Below, piece after piece: positions 10,209-22,521 of a DNA stretch of 64,000 nt; position 1 is the stretch's first letter; every line of letters begins with the position of its first letter. The DNA lies in the NCBI GenBank assembly GCA_963082975.1, contig OY720346.1, positions 42,447,296 to 42,511,295 on the forward strand, in the 5' to 3' direction. The notes beneath the pieces were generated by a model. That model was given only the letters and a program-made list of their open reading frames with translations, did not search any database and was not told where the DNA came from. Origin of the DNA: Labia minor (taxonomy: Eukaryota; Arthropoda; Insecta; Dermaptera; Spongiphoridae). Both the position numbers and the translations under genes were made by a program.

Positions 10209-11071
10209 CAGTCGCTAATCAAGAATTAATTGTAATTTTATTATTTCTTTTTATTAATTAAAAGGAAGATTAGTGAACTTTAAAAAAAAAAAATATTTCA
10301 ATAAAAATTAAATTTTATAAAGTGCATTTTTATAATTTTTTATTCATATACCCAAATAAATTTATAAATTTTTCATTCCAATCTTTGAAAAGAATTAATC
10401 TTAAATATTCTATCAGATCTCCTTAATCAAATTTTATTAAAAGTTAAATTAAAATTATTTAAAAATTAAACAATATCTCCCTTACTATTGTCGGTCGGTA
10501 AAATTCATATACAAAATTTTATTTTTCTTTAAATATATTTATTTAAATATTTTTTAAATTTCAATATATATATTAATCCTATTAAAACTTATTTATTTAA
10601 AAAATATGAAGATGTGCTAATTATTTTCAAAATTCATACTATAAATTAAAAAAGTATAATTTCTTATATTCATATAGGAATATATAATTTTAAATATTCT
10701 AAATAAGTATTCTTTCTAATCTCATTATCGCTCACACCGTTCCTTTCAAATCTCATATGAATATTGTTTTGTCAATTTCCCATTATTATAACACTTTTGA
10801 AAAATGAATAATATTTCTATTACCTATAAGTATATCAATTAAACAGAATAAAATCTTCATGAAATTAACAATATAATCATAATTGGTTTTCTGATGTTTT
10901 CTAAGATATTTTTATTATATGTCTATTAAATGCGTATTATAACTTATTATAATCATGGTTCTATATAGGATGTAAAATAATTTTAGAATTTTAATATTAC
11001 AGAAATAAGATAATATTTTTAAAAATCTATACACTTTTTTAATCCTATTAATATTATTTATTTATTTATAT
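10209..11071. other. AT-rich stretch with an orphan family A tip
   Basis: No gene. At about 10472-10503 the reverse complement of the family A 5' tip appears (CCTTACTATTGTCGGTCGGT). Confidence 0.55.
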
Positions 11072-11191
11072 CTTATTACTATCTCGTAAGAGATAGTATT
11101 GCGATCAGGAAATTTTCGATGTTGAGATTTTGATGTTTTTATACGTTTTGAAGGTTCCTGAATCATTTTCACTAAGGTTGAGAAAAATGTC

Positions 11192-11222
<31 letters not shown>

Positions 11223-11372
11223 GTGTATGTATGTATGTAACCAAGATTACGCAAAAACGGTTTGAGCTAGAATGATGAAATTTGGTACATGAGCATTATT
11301 CAAAATTCGTAGTTTTCTATCAACTTTTGAGAAATGTAGCTCAACCGGAAGAGGGTCATTACTTAAAAATCA
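11072..11372 (+). mobile_element. Helentron-like non-autonomous element, family B (5' part)
   Basis: Starts ACTATCTCGTAAGAGATAGT, then ATTTTCGATGTTGAGATTTT, a (TG)n/(TATG)n microsatellite at about 11190-11240, and CTCAACCGGAAGAGGGTCATTAC. It matches the fuller copies at 28955-29545 and 56813-57446 but lacks the 3' half. Confidence 0.8.
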
Positions 11373-11780
11373 AATATATTGTAATCGAATATATCTATAC
11401 TCAATAATAATTTAATATTAATAAATTATCAAATTTTTTTCTTATCATTGTACTGATAAATCATATTTGGAAAGAAATAAAATATAGTTAAGCTTATTTA
11501 AAAAATTAACTTAATGTATAATTTTTTTTAATTATAAACATGTGGTACAACTTATTTTAAATAAATAAATAAAATTAGATCTCCTAAATTTTTTTTTAAT
11601 TTTGATAGATCAAATATTCTTATTCTTTAGCTGACTTACAAATCCCATACGATCATTTTGCTTATTCTTATCTGTATTTTGTCCCAGTGTCCCCGCAAAA
11701 ATTCTCCCAGAGATAAAAATGTCTCGGTTTACATAAATAATAATATCATCCGTGAATAAACCCAATATTATTCGATTTTT
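11373..11780. other. AT-rich stretch, no gene seen
   Basis: The minus-strand open frame at 11610-11828 has no family hallmark that can be recognised and runs into repeat DNA. Confidence 0.5.
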
Positions 11781-12018
11781 ACCGACCGACGATAGTAAGG
11801 GATGTATTGGTTTCACACTAAATTTCACATGTGGAGATATTTACATATGTTACTTTCCCGCATACTTCGTATAAGGGAAGTATTGGAATCGTCAAAAATT
11901 TCGACTTCGAGATTTCGATAGATCTTGACGTTTTAGACCTCCCTGAGTCGGAAAATACCATTTTTCGAATTATGTCTGTGTGTGTGTATGTATGTATGTA
12001 TGTATGTATGTATGTATG

Positions 12019-12049
<31 letters not shown>

Positions 12050-12343
12050 TGTCTGTAAGCAAATTTACTCAAAAACTAATCAAGCTAGGACTTCGAAATT
12101 TGGTACACCGATATTATTCACAGTTTGTAGATTTCTATCAAAATTTCGTCAAAATCGGTTAACCGGAAGTGGTACTTTACCTACACTGGTTGCGTTTACC
12201 TTTCAAGTAAAGTACCAGTTTGCTTCGAGATATTTGCTTCCTATTTTGTATATAGATTTAAAAATATGAAAAAAATTCAGATACTAAATTTCATCATGAT
12301 CTGACTACCGGAAGTGACATTTTACCTATACAAGTAGCGTTTC
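11781..12343 (+). mobile_element. Helentron-like repeats: family A tip joined to family D
   Basis: 11781-11850 is a family A 5' tip (ACCGACCGACGATAGTAAGG). From about 11855 it becomes family D, with a GTGT/TATG microsatellite at about 11975-12048 and then the same 285 bases as 2346-2633. Frames spanning the microsatellite on both strands are artefacts of the 4-base repeat. Confidence 0.75.
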
Positions 12344-12345
12344 TT

Positions 12346-13165
12346 TTTTACCGACCGACGATAGTAAGGGAGGTATTGTTTTCACACCCAATTTCACCTA
12401 TGGATATTTTTAGGTACATATCTCCACGAATCATGCATTTTCTTAACAGAAAAAAGTATTTTTAGCATGATGTCTGTCCGTCCGTCCGTAAGATGTGTAC
12501 AGCCTGAACGGCTCAACGGATTTTGATGAAATTTGGTATATTTACTTAATACATCAGTAGGATAAATGGATAAACTTTTGGTGCAAATCCGGAAACCGGA
12601 AGTGCTAGTATTGCCGATCGAAGAGAGGAAGTGAAGGGTTATTTTCATATCAAATTTCACGTGAGAACATATCTCCACGTGTTATGCACTTTGTATTGGT
12701 TTTATCCTCGAGAAAAATCATCTTCATTAGTTTTTTCTTAATTTAAAATTATATGACGTCACCCAGCACTTCATGACGTCACAGCCAGCCCTTATATATT
12801 ATAAATAAAATAAAATTAAAAATATTTATATTATATCCATATCTGTTTTTTTTACATTTAAAATATCAGTTAACCGGAAGTAGCACTTTATTCTATATAT
12901 ATATATATATATATAAATGTTACCAAATATCAAATTTGACACCAATAAACTAATACGAACTGGCTCTTTATCAATACCAAGTTTACACATTCTAAATATT
13001 CATTCACAACTCTTTATACCTATTCTAGGGGAGGACACTCCCGCTTATTTTTTATTGCATTAATAGATACATTTAAATTATTTGAAATTGTTTCTGTAGC
13101 TGGAAATTAATTTACTTCAAACCGTCGGTCGGTTCGGACATGGCCACAGATCAACTTATTTTTTT
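12346..13165 (+). mobile_element. Helentron-like non-autonomous element, family A, near full length
   Basis: Begins ACCGACCGACGATAGTAAGG in a T-run. An internal GTCC tetranucleotide microsatellite lies at about 12472-12490, then TCCGGAAACCGGAAGTG, TGACGTCA boxes and a 3' end with the subterminal inverse ACCGTCGGTCGGT and a decayed hairpin (GACATGGCCACAGATC). About 200 bases of other repeat, with a (TA)n run, interrupt the 3' part (about 12860-13050). Confidence 0.82.
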
Positions 13166-13196
13166 TGAGACAAATTGAAATTTTTTAAAAAAGTCC

Positions 13197-13257
13197 AAAG
13201 TTGTTAGGGGCCGTAAAAATAGTTATCGCGGGTCGCGAGTTTGACACCCCTGATGTA
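13197..13257 (-). mobile_element. hAT transposon end
   Basis: Read on the minus strand, CAGGGGTGTCAAACTCGCGA is the classic terminal sequence of hAT elements. The element body was not found, and the region to the left is AT-rich without a transposase frame. Confidence 0.6.
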
Positions 13258-13995
13258 GACTAAATATAACTTATGTGAATAAAGAAACATTGATATGATT
13301 TCCAAAAAATACAAAATTTCAGAAATAGAAAAGTAAATAATTAGAATAAAACTTTGTAAAATTATAAAGATAAAACGTTTGGACTGCGCCATACATTTGT
13401 TACTTGCAGATTAAACATATTATAATTATATAATAAATTATATGTTATTAATGTTAACAAATTGTAATAAATAAGAACTGAAAGATTTGTAATTGGCAAT
13501 TATTATCAAATAACCTAAGCTATAGAGGGATAAGTGAGTAACAGCGTTATATTTATTGTATTTATTGTATTTATTGTATTTATTTGAGTTTATATCATTA
13601 AGTGTCTGGCATATATAATAGGGGTTCGAAAAAGAAGCAAAATGAATGTGAAAATTGTTTTGATGAAAATTAATGTCGCATATTGATGTAATGTAATAAA
13701 ATTATTATTAAATTAGAATATTTCAAGATGTAAGATGTATTTGCATTTGCTTAGTGCTGCCGCCTAGCATTGTTTCTTGACATTTCTTTCTGCGAGGAAA
13801 TTACTCAAATGTTTAGTGTTTCTACATAACGTTTGATCTTGAACATCTTTCTATGAATGATGATCGGCCGTTCATTAAATTCTGATTCGTTCATAGTCGT
13901 TCAATTGAACCACCCGTTTATTTTTACCCATTCATTGAGGAACAAACAAACCATCTCTAATTCTGTTTATTAAATATTTTTATTCCAAAATATAT
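13258..13995. other. AT-rich stretch with a small minisatellite
   Basis: Three to four tandem copies of a 10-base unit (TTTATTGTA plus one base) lie at about 13551-13584. No gene is supported. The minus frame at 13204-13392 overlaps the hAT end. Confidence 0.5.
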
Positions 13996-13997
13996 TA

Positions 13998-14370
13998 GGG
14001 TAAAGCATACAGTCGTTTTGGCCCCCTTAAGCAATTCCTAGAAGTTTTTAATGCATATCTGGGCAAATTGCGGAACAATCTGTGTCAAATTAGGTTTGCA
14101 GAACATAGATACTATGAGCATTTTGATGAATAAAAAAAAAAAAAATTTCTCATGAGAGACATTTTCAATAAGCAGGCACAAATACACTTATTGGCCCCCT
14201 GTTATAATTATTGACCTAGGTATTCTATAGAGATTATACAACCATACATCAAACGATTATATAAACATAGTTAATAGCACAATTTTTAAAATAAAAATCT
14301 CTTATTATTTGTGATTTAGTGATAGGGGGGCCAATGACTGCCTCGGAGCCAACGACTGTATACTTTACCC
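13998..14370. mobile_element. TA-flanked MITE (Tc1/mariner-like) with ~18-bp TIRs
   Basis: Left end GGGTAAAGCATACAGTCGTT and right end (reverse complement) GGGTAAAGTATACAGTCGTT differ at one base. Both ends are flanked by TA (13996-13997 and 14371-14372), the target duplication expected of Tc1/mariner-type elements. The 373-base body has no open frame. Runs of C/G (GGCCCCC) sit just inside both ends. Confidence 0.9.
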
Positions 14371-14372
14371 TA

Positions 14373-14700
14373 TATATATATTATATATATTTATTCCAAT
14401 TCACCTCCTTAATTTGGTTTATTGAATTTAATTGAATAGTTTAATTTATTCAATTCAATTAAAATAGTTTATATTATTAATAATAATTGTAATATAATAC
14501 TATATAAATAAATTAAATAAAAAGTAATTGTTAGAGAAACAGTATGTTTGCCCAAGTGCCCCCAAAGTAATAGTATTGTTTGAAAGTCTGTATGTGTGTG
14601 TGTGTCAAAGGTTAAATATTAAAACAATCATTTATTTTTTGTTCTTATTTAAAATATCTTTTAATTTAATCAGAAAATTAATTATATATTATTATTGTAT
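14373..14700. other. AT-rich 3' flank of RTE-like remnant
   Basis: From about 14580 it resembles the 3' UTR of the duplicated element at 50040-50170 and 52620-52750 (TTGTTCTTATTTAAAATAT). No gene is seen. Confidence 0.5.
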
Positions 14701-15855
14701 TTCTTATATCTATCTATCTATCTATCTATCTCTGTGCCTCTACAAATTTCGAAAGTTTTTGGTCGCAGCAACCACATTTTTTCAAGTATCCCAATCCTGG
14801 GCTATAACCATCCAACTCCTACCCTCTCCCATCTCTCACGTTCCTTCCTACATTGTCCACCCACCGCGTCCTTGGTCTTCCAGCGGACGTTTCCCAATCG
14901 GTTTTCCCAAATATATTTTTCGCCGATCTTTCCTCTTCCATTTTTGCCACTTTCGCTTCTCATCTCATCCTTCTCGATTTTATAACCTTAACTATATCTG
15001 GAGATGCATAGAGGTCATGCAATTCCTCGTTATGCCATCTCCGTCATCCCCCGGTGACCTCATCTTTTTTTGGTCCATAAATGCTGCGAACAATCCTAAT
15101 CTCAAATACTCTAAATCTACTCTAGTCTCCCAGGATCATCACACCGATATAATACAACAGGCAAAATATTTGTTTTAAATAATTCAATTTTCATCCATTT
15201 TGATAAAAATTTTGATGAGATTACCTGATTGCAACCTCGATTTATCTTATCGAATATTATTATCCTTTGTAATTACAGAACCAAAGTATTTAAATTTTTC
15301 TACATTTTCAAATTCTACATTTTGTATGTTAACACTTTGTGTGTTTATAATGTTTCTCTCTCTTACTAAATATTTTGTCTTATCACTATTAATTTCAAGC
15401 CCTATCCAATTTCCTGCCTCAATTATTATTATTATATTTAATTGCAAATTGCCGAATCTCCTATTATATTTAAGTCGTCTACATAGCCTAATTCTTGAAT
15501 TTTTTCGTTTAATTGAATTTCGTTTGATTTTTCCCCAATTTGTCTAATCACATACTCAAGTGCTAAATTAAATAAAATTGGTGATAGGTGTCCTAAACAG
15601 AATTTCAAAAGTTTCTGACAAATGATTTCCGCATCTTACTCTTTATTCACTACCTTCAAAACAAATTTGAAGATCAAAATTTGAAAAAGTTTATTCGTAT
15701 CTATTGAGTTATACGTATGCTTTACTAAAGTCTACAAATAATTGGTGAACAGAAATATTGAATTCGAGTTTTTTTTCTAATATTTGCCTTAATGAAAATA
15801 TCTGATCTAATGTTGATCGATTTGGCCTGAATCCGCATTATCCGTATGATTCCTA
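14701..15855 (-). mobile_element. Decayed RTE-like non-LTR retrotransposon (RT and C-terminal region)
   Basis: Reading the minus strand from 15855 down with several frame changes and stops gives reverse transcriptase motifs: GFRPNRSTLDQIFSLRQI, LFVDFSKAY, LSPILFNLALEYVI, a YVDD box (about 15505), GLEINSDKTKY and a VEKFKYFGSVI thumb. A C-terminal part with RWVDN-like sequence follows. The 3' end is a (TATC)n tract at about 14707-14733. Plus-strand frames here (14528-15178, 14695-14985, 15200-15547) are antisense shadows. It is a pseudogene. RTE affiliation is inferred from the motif style. Confidence 0.82.
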
Positions 15856-16163
15856 ATATTTCCTCCCCCTGTTGTTCGTAAGTATATGTTATAAAAGAGT
15901 ATAATATTTCTTAATCATTTAATTTTGATATTTTATTTTCATTGTTTGATTTTTATTGAATATTTTTAATTATAATGAAATTTGAGAAAATCCAAAGTTA
16001 GAGACTTGAGACAATTTATAAAAATAAAATTAGCAAATTTAAGGTTATAAAACTATAGATAAACTAACAATTAAAACAATATATACATTCACATACATTA
16101 ATAGTATTAATTTAAATTAATTGATTTATTTGTTTTTTATTATTAATTTTTTATTTATTAATT
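15856..16163. other. AT-rich spacer
   Basis: Nothing recognisable. Confidence 0.5.
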
Positions 16164-16792
16164 TTTACCGACCGACGATAGTAAGGGAGGTATTGTTTTC
16201 ACACCAAATTTCACATGCGGAGATTTTTACATACCTCCACGAATCATGCATTTTCTAAACAGAAAAAAGTATTTTTAGCATGATGTCTGTCCGTCCGTCT
16301 GTCCGTCCGTATAGATGTGTACAGCCTGAACGGCTCAACCGATTTTGATGAAATTTGGTATATTTACTTAATGCATCAGTGGGATGAATTGATCAACTTT
16401 TGGTGCAAATCCGGAAACCGGAAGTGGTAGTATTAGCGATCGACGATAGGAAGGAAAGGGTTATTTTCACACCAAATTTCACACGGGGAGATTTTTTTAT
16501 ATATCACCACGAATCATGCACTTTGTATTGGTTTTATCCTCAGGAAAATCATATTTATTAGTCTTTTCTTGATTTAAAATTATATGACGTCATCCAGCCA
16601 TTCATGACGTTACAGCCTGGTCTTGCATATATATTATAAATAAAATAAAATTAAAAATATTTATGTTCTATCCATATCTGTTTTTTATTACATTAATAGA
16701 TATATTAAAATTATTTGAAATTGTTTCTGTAGCTGGAAATTAATTTACTTCAAACCGTTGGTCGGTTCGGACCTGGCCACAGGTCAACTTAT
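16164..16792 (+). mobile_element. Helentron-like non-autonomous element, family A, intact copy
   Basis: Best-preserved plus-strand copy. The 5' subterminal motif ACCGACCGACGATAG starts at 16167, and a GTCC/GTCT tetranucleotide run lies at about 16287-16308. The inverse motif ACCGTTGGTCGGTTCGG is followed at the 3' end by a perfect 6-bp hairpin, GACCTG-GCCA-CAGGTC (16770-16785). It sits in T-runs on both sides. No open frame. Confidence 0.87.
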
Positions 16793-17061
16793 TTTAAACC
16801 ATAGTTATTTTACTACCTTAGAAGAAACTGTGACACTAGGGAATTTGAAAATTATTAGTAGCAGCAGAAAGATTTCGCTAACAGTTTCTGTTCTTAAATT
16901 ATATATATGAATATTATTAGTATAGTAATATAATATTATTCTTTCTTAAAAATATTATTTAAAACCGATTGTAAAAAAAAAGTTTCATAAATACATAATA
17001 GATTTAAGTTGTACAATTGTTAGGTAAGTATTTATTAAAACAAATAAAATATCTTCCACAT

Positions 17062-17094
<33 letters not shown>

Positions 17095-18700
17095 AATACA
17101 AAAAGTTTGGCAAATAATAGTTTGTTTTTTCTGTCTTGAGGAGGGGGGAAAATCCTCATGGACTACCCGTCGATAATCGTTGTTGTTTAACAAGGTAGGT
17201 CCGGACTTTTACCGGCTAAAAACCCTTCCTCCTCATATCTGCAAGAATTTTTATGTCGACTTTGGATAGTAGACTTGGAAAATAGAGACTACTTTGTTTT
17301 GTTTTTTTGTCTTGCCTTCTTACACATAGTAAGTAATATTAACTGAAAGTAAAATAGGTAGACGTTTAATCCAATGCTGTTTATTACTAGTAGAATACTT
17401 TTGGAATGACAATATTGTTTGTTTTACCTTCTGGATGGTTTTTCTACTTGTGATCAGCCATCTTAATATGATTATTCTCCATTGAAGATGTATGGTTTTT
17501 AATAATTTATTATACACACACTTATAGATTTTCTCTGTGTTTTGTTGATAGCCATAGCATACATAGCATAGCAGAATAAATATCTTGATAGATCATGCTT
17601 TTTTCGGTTACATAGCTCACCAGCTGGCTTGAGCAGGATGGATTCAACCATCCGGTGGTTAATCTTCGATTGTAGTTGAGCAGCGAGTAAGATGTTGGTC
17701 AACTCGATCGGTTTCCATTCTCGTTTCACGGTAAATTTTTTGAATGAAATTAAATAATGGAATTAGAAATTTAATTTATAAAATATTAATTCAATATAAA
17801 TCATTAAAAAGTTTGTTTTGTAAAAGAGAGTTTAAATTTAAAAATATAAATATTTTGGTTTACCTATTTTTTGTTTAAATTATTTATCTTTTATAATTTA
17901 TAAAAATTAAATTGAAATAGTATTACTTTTTAAATCCAAAATTCTTTTTGTGTTTTCTTATAAGAAAATTAATATTCGAATAATTTCTTTGAAATTATTA
18001 TTTTTTTTTCTTTTTTTCTGATAATGTATAAATTTTTGTTAATTAATAAATTATTATGTTTATTATGATATTTGTATTTATACATACATTGGTTAAATAT
18101 ATCATAAGCGTAGAACGGATAACTCCATTAACATCTTCACTTTTATTTTATATAAATGTCTTGTATATATGTACACGTATATATTTATTATTCATTCCAA
18201 TTACCAATCAGTTTTTCGACATTTTTTCAACAACTAATATTTTTTTGTAAAAGGAAGATCTAACCACATGGATAATGTAAAACAAAATCGTTTAATATGA
18301 TATCCTAGGAAATTTTTCTTATTATGACTATATTCAATAATTAAAATTCAAAAAATCACCTAAGATTCCATTCTTACCCTCTTTCTTTCTTCGATACTTT
18401 ACACAGATTAGTAAATATTTACTAATCAATTAGACTGCCTTCGCAGCTCTTCACACTTAAACAGGGGCGCTCATGTATTTTCTTTAAAGTTTTTTTTTAT
18501 TCATCATCTATTCAAGTCTCGAACCAAAATACAAAATAAATTTACTCCATCATATAACAATTAAATTCTCCTTTCTTGCTTGTCTTCCGCACTCTTTTAA
18601 TCACGTAATCTATATATTTAAGTTTTTTTGATTCATTATAATAAAATTTAAACAAATAAAAATTTTCATTTTGTTAATTTATAAAAATTTTAATATAAAG
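16793..18700. other. AT-rich stretch with unassigned fragments
   Basis: A GC-richer patch at 17130-17285 and a minus-strand frame at 17499-17729 (listed separately) stand out. (TA)n lies at about 17063-17088. The rest shows no gene. Near 18440-18475 a short stretch (GCCTTCGCAGCTCTTCACAC) resembles part of the repeat at 49965. Confidence 0.45.
17499..17729 (-). CDS. Unrecognised short open frame, possible repeat fragment
   Basis: 76-codon minus-strand frame. Residues 1-45 look protein-like rather than AT noise: charged and mixed, containing KREWKPIELTNILLAAQLQS and a LLKPAGELCNRKKHDLSRYL-like stretch. The last part is noise. The DNA of the first 140 bases is also more balanced in composition than its flanks. 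It could be a piece of a transposon protein or an isolated exon. No function is proposed. Confidence 0.25.
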   Translation of the reverse strand: MKREWKPIELTNILLAAQLQSKINHRMVESILLKPAGELCNRKKHDLSRYLFCYAMYAMAINKTQRKSISVCIINY

Positions 18701-18960
18701 TTATATGCTTTGCCAAGACTCTGAATAATTTGTGTACAGAAATATTGAATGTTCTTTGGGAGATCAGATTTGATATAATATTGTATTGATTTGACCTTAA
18801 TCTGAATTAGAAGAAAATTATAAATTGCCTCCTCTTCCAGGCCAATTCATTTACCCATTCATGTTGCATAAGGCATCTAAATTTCTTAATTTGGCTAGAA
18901 CACTTCCCGTTTTTTAAAATTTAAAATAGAGGGAGAGAGATTCAAATATAGAAATAATAA
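18701..18960 (-). repeat. RTE-like reverse transcriptase fragment and tail repeat
   Basis: 18701-18830 is a diverged counterpart of 15700-15850 (shared ACAGAAATATTGAAT). 18800-18950 shares TGAATTAGAAGAAAATTATA and a polypurine GAGGGAGAGAGA stretch with 61280-61400. No open frame. Confidence 0.5.
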
Positions 18961-19615
18961 ATAAAAAATAATTTAAGTTAAATATGATTTAAATATTTTA
19001 TTTAATTAGTTAAAATGAGAACTTTTAGAATAAATTATTTAATTGAAATTATTTTTGAATATTAGAATTTAAAATATAAAAATTAAATATTATATTAATT
19101 CTTTGTTTGGGAATTGCTAGAATTATTCATTTATATTCATTGTGTAAAATTAATCGAATTGTTCAGTGAGCCACGAGAGGCCCTTGAATGAACAACACGG
19201 AGCATTATATAAATTTTAAAAAATTCATTTCTGCGGTTATTGATTAGATATTAATAAAATTTACAGCATATGGAGGTATATAAGAATATTTTGATGTAAT
19301 TTCATAGAAATCGGTTTAGCCAATTTTGAGTCTATAACATCCTTATTTTCCGAACAGACGGACAGACATGAAAAATTATAAAATCACTTTTGGATTCTAG
19401 AGGTCCTGAAACGCGAAGAAAAAAAATCTTAAATTCTGTGGAATGTGCAGACAAAAACCTTTTTTTACACGTTTTATTTAATTTCAACCCGTGTCCTGTC
19501 GTCAAAACTTCCAACGTGAATTTGACCCACAGCCCAATGTTTGAATGAGCTGAAATTTCGCATAACTATCTAACTCCGATGAAAATGCAATATTCTGGTT
19601 CATCCCAGGTCATTA
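18961..19615. repeat. Dispersed repeat with GACGGACAGAC microsatellite (minus orientation)
   Basis: 19260-19560 has the arrangement seen in the Helentron-like repeats (AAATCGGTTTAGCC, then CAGACGGACAGACATG) but matches no other family in the window. No gene. The 60-codon minus frame at 19332-19514 lies within it. Confidence 0.4.
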
Positions 19616-22521
19616 TTATCAGGTATTATTTTTATCAATTAGTAATTACATATTGCATAATATTGAAAAATATATATGGGAAAAAAAGGGCTGTTTTTAG
19701 GGTTTTCCCGGCAATTATTTGATTTTTTCTCGTCGTAAAAACCATCCTTGGACTTCAACGAACATTAAAAAAAAAGAATTGGCAAAATTGGTTCAGAGTG
19801 ATGCACTTATCAACACATTTTGCGATTCATTTTTATTTTTAAGATAAAATAGCTATAAAAATTAAAAAATATATATTAAATTTTCATTCAGGGAAGGGAA
19901 CTTTATCTGTATATTTATATACATTTTTAATAAAAAGGCAAATATAAAATAATTAATTGCTTATTAATTTATTTTTTAATTGATATTCATGGTGTTTTTG
20001 TTTTTATAATCATAATAATATAATAATAATAACCATAGTCAGAGAAAAAAAACATAACATCAAAAATAATTTTAAGTATGGTATATATAATTAATATCAT
20101 ATATAATAAAATAATAATGAATTTAAAATAATTTTAGTTTCATTTTTTTATATTTTAATATATAAGAATTAAATTATTATAATTCTGTTATTAATTAAAT
20201 ATTTTTTTTATAATTAAATATTATATTATAACATTAAGATATACAACTATAAAAGGCATTAATCTTCAATATATATACATATACAAATTAATAAAATATA
20301 AAAACATATTATAAGTTGTATAGTGAGTGATTGTTATGGCAATTGTGCAAACGGATATTTTTCCCATAGATAATAATAATATTTTAATAATTAATAATAT
20401 TTATTATTATTGTTGAATTTATTTGTTTACTATCTAAGATATTAAAAATTATCATTTTCAAATATAAACAAATAATTAAATATAATTATATTTAATAATC
20501 TATTTAAAATTAATTTCATTATAATTAATTCAACAATATATATATATACATTCAAAAAATTCATATTTAACTAGTAAACGAACAATGCAATGAATATAGG
20601 TGTATAAACTAATATTAATAAGGAATAGATGTAAATATCTATATTCACCAAAAAATACCACATCATTTAATGTTTATTTTATTAATTATTACAATTAATT
20701 TTTTTATATTTTTTTATTAAATGTTCAGCCATTTATTTATTTATTTTTTTGTTTTTGTTTTTCTTTAAAAATAACAAATTCATCTAACATTAGTACTTAT
20801 TGTGCAATATTTATTTATTTTTTGTTTACTTTAAGGATCACTCTTTATTTATTATTTTTATTATTATTATTATTATTATTATTAATATACATAATATATT
20901 TTTCTTTTTATATTATTTTTATTTATTTTTTTATTTATTTGTGATTTGAATGCTATGACCTCATTTAATTATTTGTTTATATGCACCATTCATGGGGATT
21001 CTTATTCTTTTTTTTATATTTCTTAATGTTTTCTTTTCTTGTAATTAATTATTTATTTTTATTCTAAAAATACAAATTTGTTTTTAGATTTGATGACTTG
21101 GATTGTGAATGAATCTCTTTATAAGTGTATGTAATTTTTATATTTTTTCTATTAATATTTCAATTTCACTTCAAATTTATTAACGAGGATTATTATTAGT
21201 ATTAGTTGTTGTTATACATTGGTATGTATTAAATATTCTTATATGATTTTTTTATCCAACCATTTATTATATGTAAACAGATATATGAAATGATATTGAA
21301 ATATGAATGATACAATATAAATAATTTATGTATAAATAGGAAATCCTCATCTCTTATCAACAAATTAAAATAAACTAACAACTAATTAATATAACAATAT
21401 TAACAATCAATCTAATTAACTTTTTATTAGTGATATATCAATTTATTTAGAATGGGAAATTATCGGGGGGGAAGGATGAGGAGAGGTAGAGGAAATGGTA
21501 TACTATATTTTTTCATTTTCAATCGTTAATTACATTTTCTTAGATAGTTATAGTTTAATTGCTTATTATTTATAAATTGAGCTTTTTTAATTAATATATT
21601 TATAAATAAATAACGATTGAAATTGATTTTTTGTTTCTCTATTTATTTCAAAAATTTTTACTTTTTTTATTAAAATCATAAATTATTTATTAATAAATAA
21701 TTATTATAAATTAGAGAAAATAATAAAAACAGTTATATTAAATTATAAAATTTTATTTGAAATTAAGTTTTTATAATATTAATAATAATAATAATATTTT
21801 AATATAATTTATTATTTATATTAATTAACTATGCTCATTTAGATTTAATCATGAATATTCTAATTTATTTTACAGGTTTTTCTCTCTCTTAATAATTTAT
21901 TTTATTATTATTATTATTATTAATATTATATTTATTATTATTTTAAATTTATGAATATTAAACAAAAAAAAAAAAAAAAAAATTCTTGAGCAGGTTTCTT
22001 TTATATTTATTTATTTTTACATTTATATGTACCATATATATAATAATAAATTCAATTGTGATTGTCTTTGAGAAAACTTGCCAATTATATTATATTTATA
22101 TTTTATGCCTTTTAAATTAAAAATATTTTATTAAAAAAAAGAACATGAAATACATTAAATTAAAATATATTAAAAATTATAAATTAATCAACAGAAATGT
22201 TGTAGTTTAATGTTAAACATTTCACTAATTCCATAATAATAATATTTTGATATAATTATAAAATTAATTTACTTAAATAAATTGATTATTGCTATATATA
22301 TATCGATATTTCTATATTCTTAATAAATTAATTAATAAAAATAAATATTTGATGATCAATTTTCATTATTTTTTTTGGCAAACCCTCATTATGATAATTT
22401 AATATTATTATTATTATTTATTCGTTTAATAATAATAAACATAATAAATATATGTATCGTAATAATTAATATATTAATATATGAAAAATTAATATATTAA
22501 TTTGTAATGTTTTTTTTCACT
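19616..22521. other. AT-rich region downstream of the CUB gene
   Basis: Very A/T-rich, with ATT and TA microsatellites and no convincing exon. On the minus strand a TTTATT (AATAAA in sense) lies at about 22417, about 100 bases past the CUB stop, and could be its poly(A) signal. A 50-base G-rich stretch at 21451-21500 is bounded by TTTATTTAG and GGTATAC and is open in one frame; it is discussed as a finding. Confidence 0.5.

Noticed and set aside
11980..12269. Overlapping frames on both strands rich in Tyr-Val-Cys-Met
   Set aside because: Produced by the (TATG)n microsatellite of a family D repeat; the downstream part is the repeat itself.
14528..15547. Plus-strand frames of 216, 96 and 115 codons
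   Set aside because: They are antisense to a decayed RTE-like reverse transcriptase whose motifs read on the minus strand.
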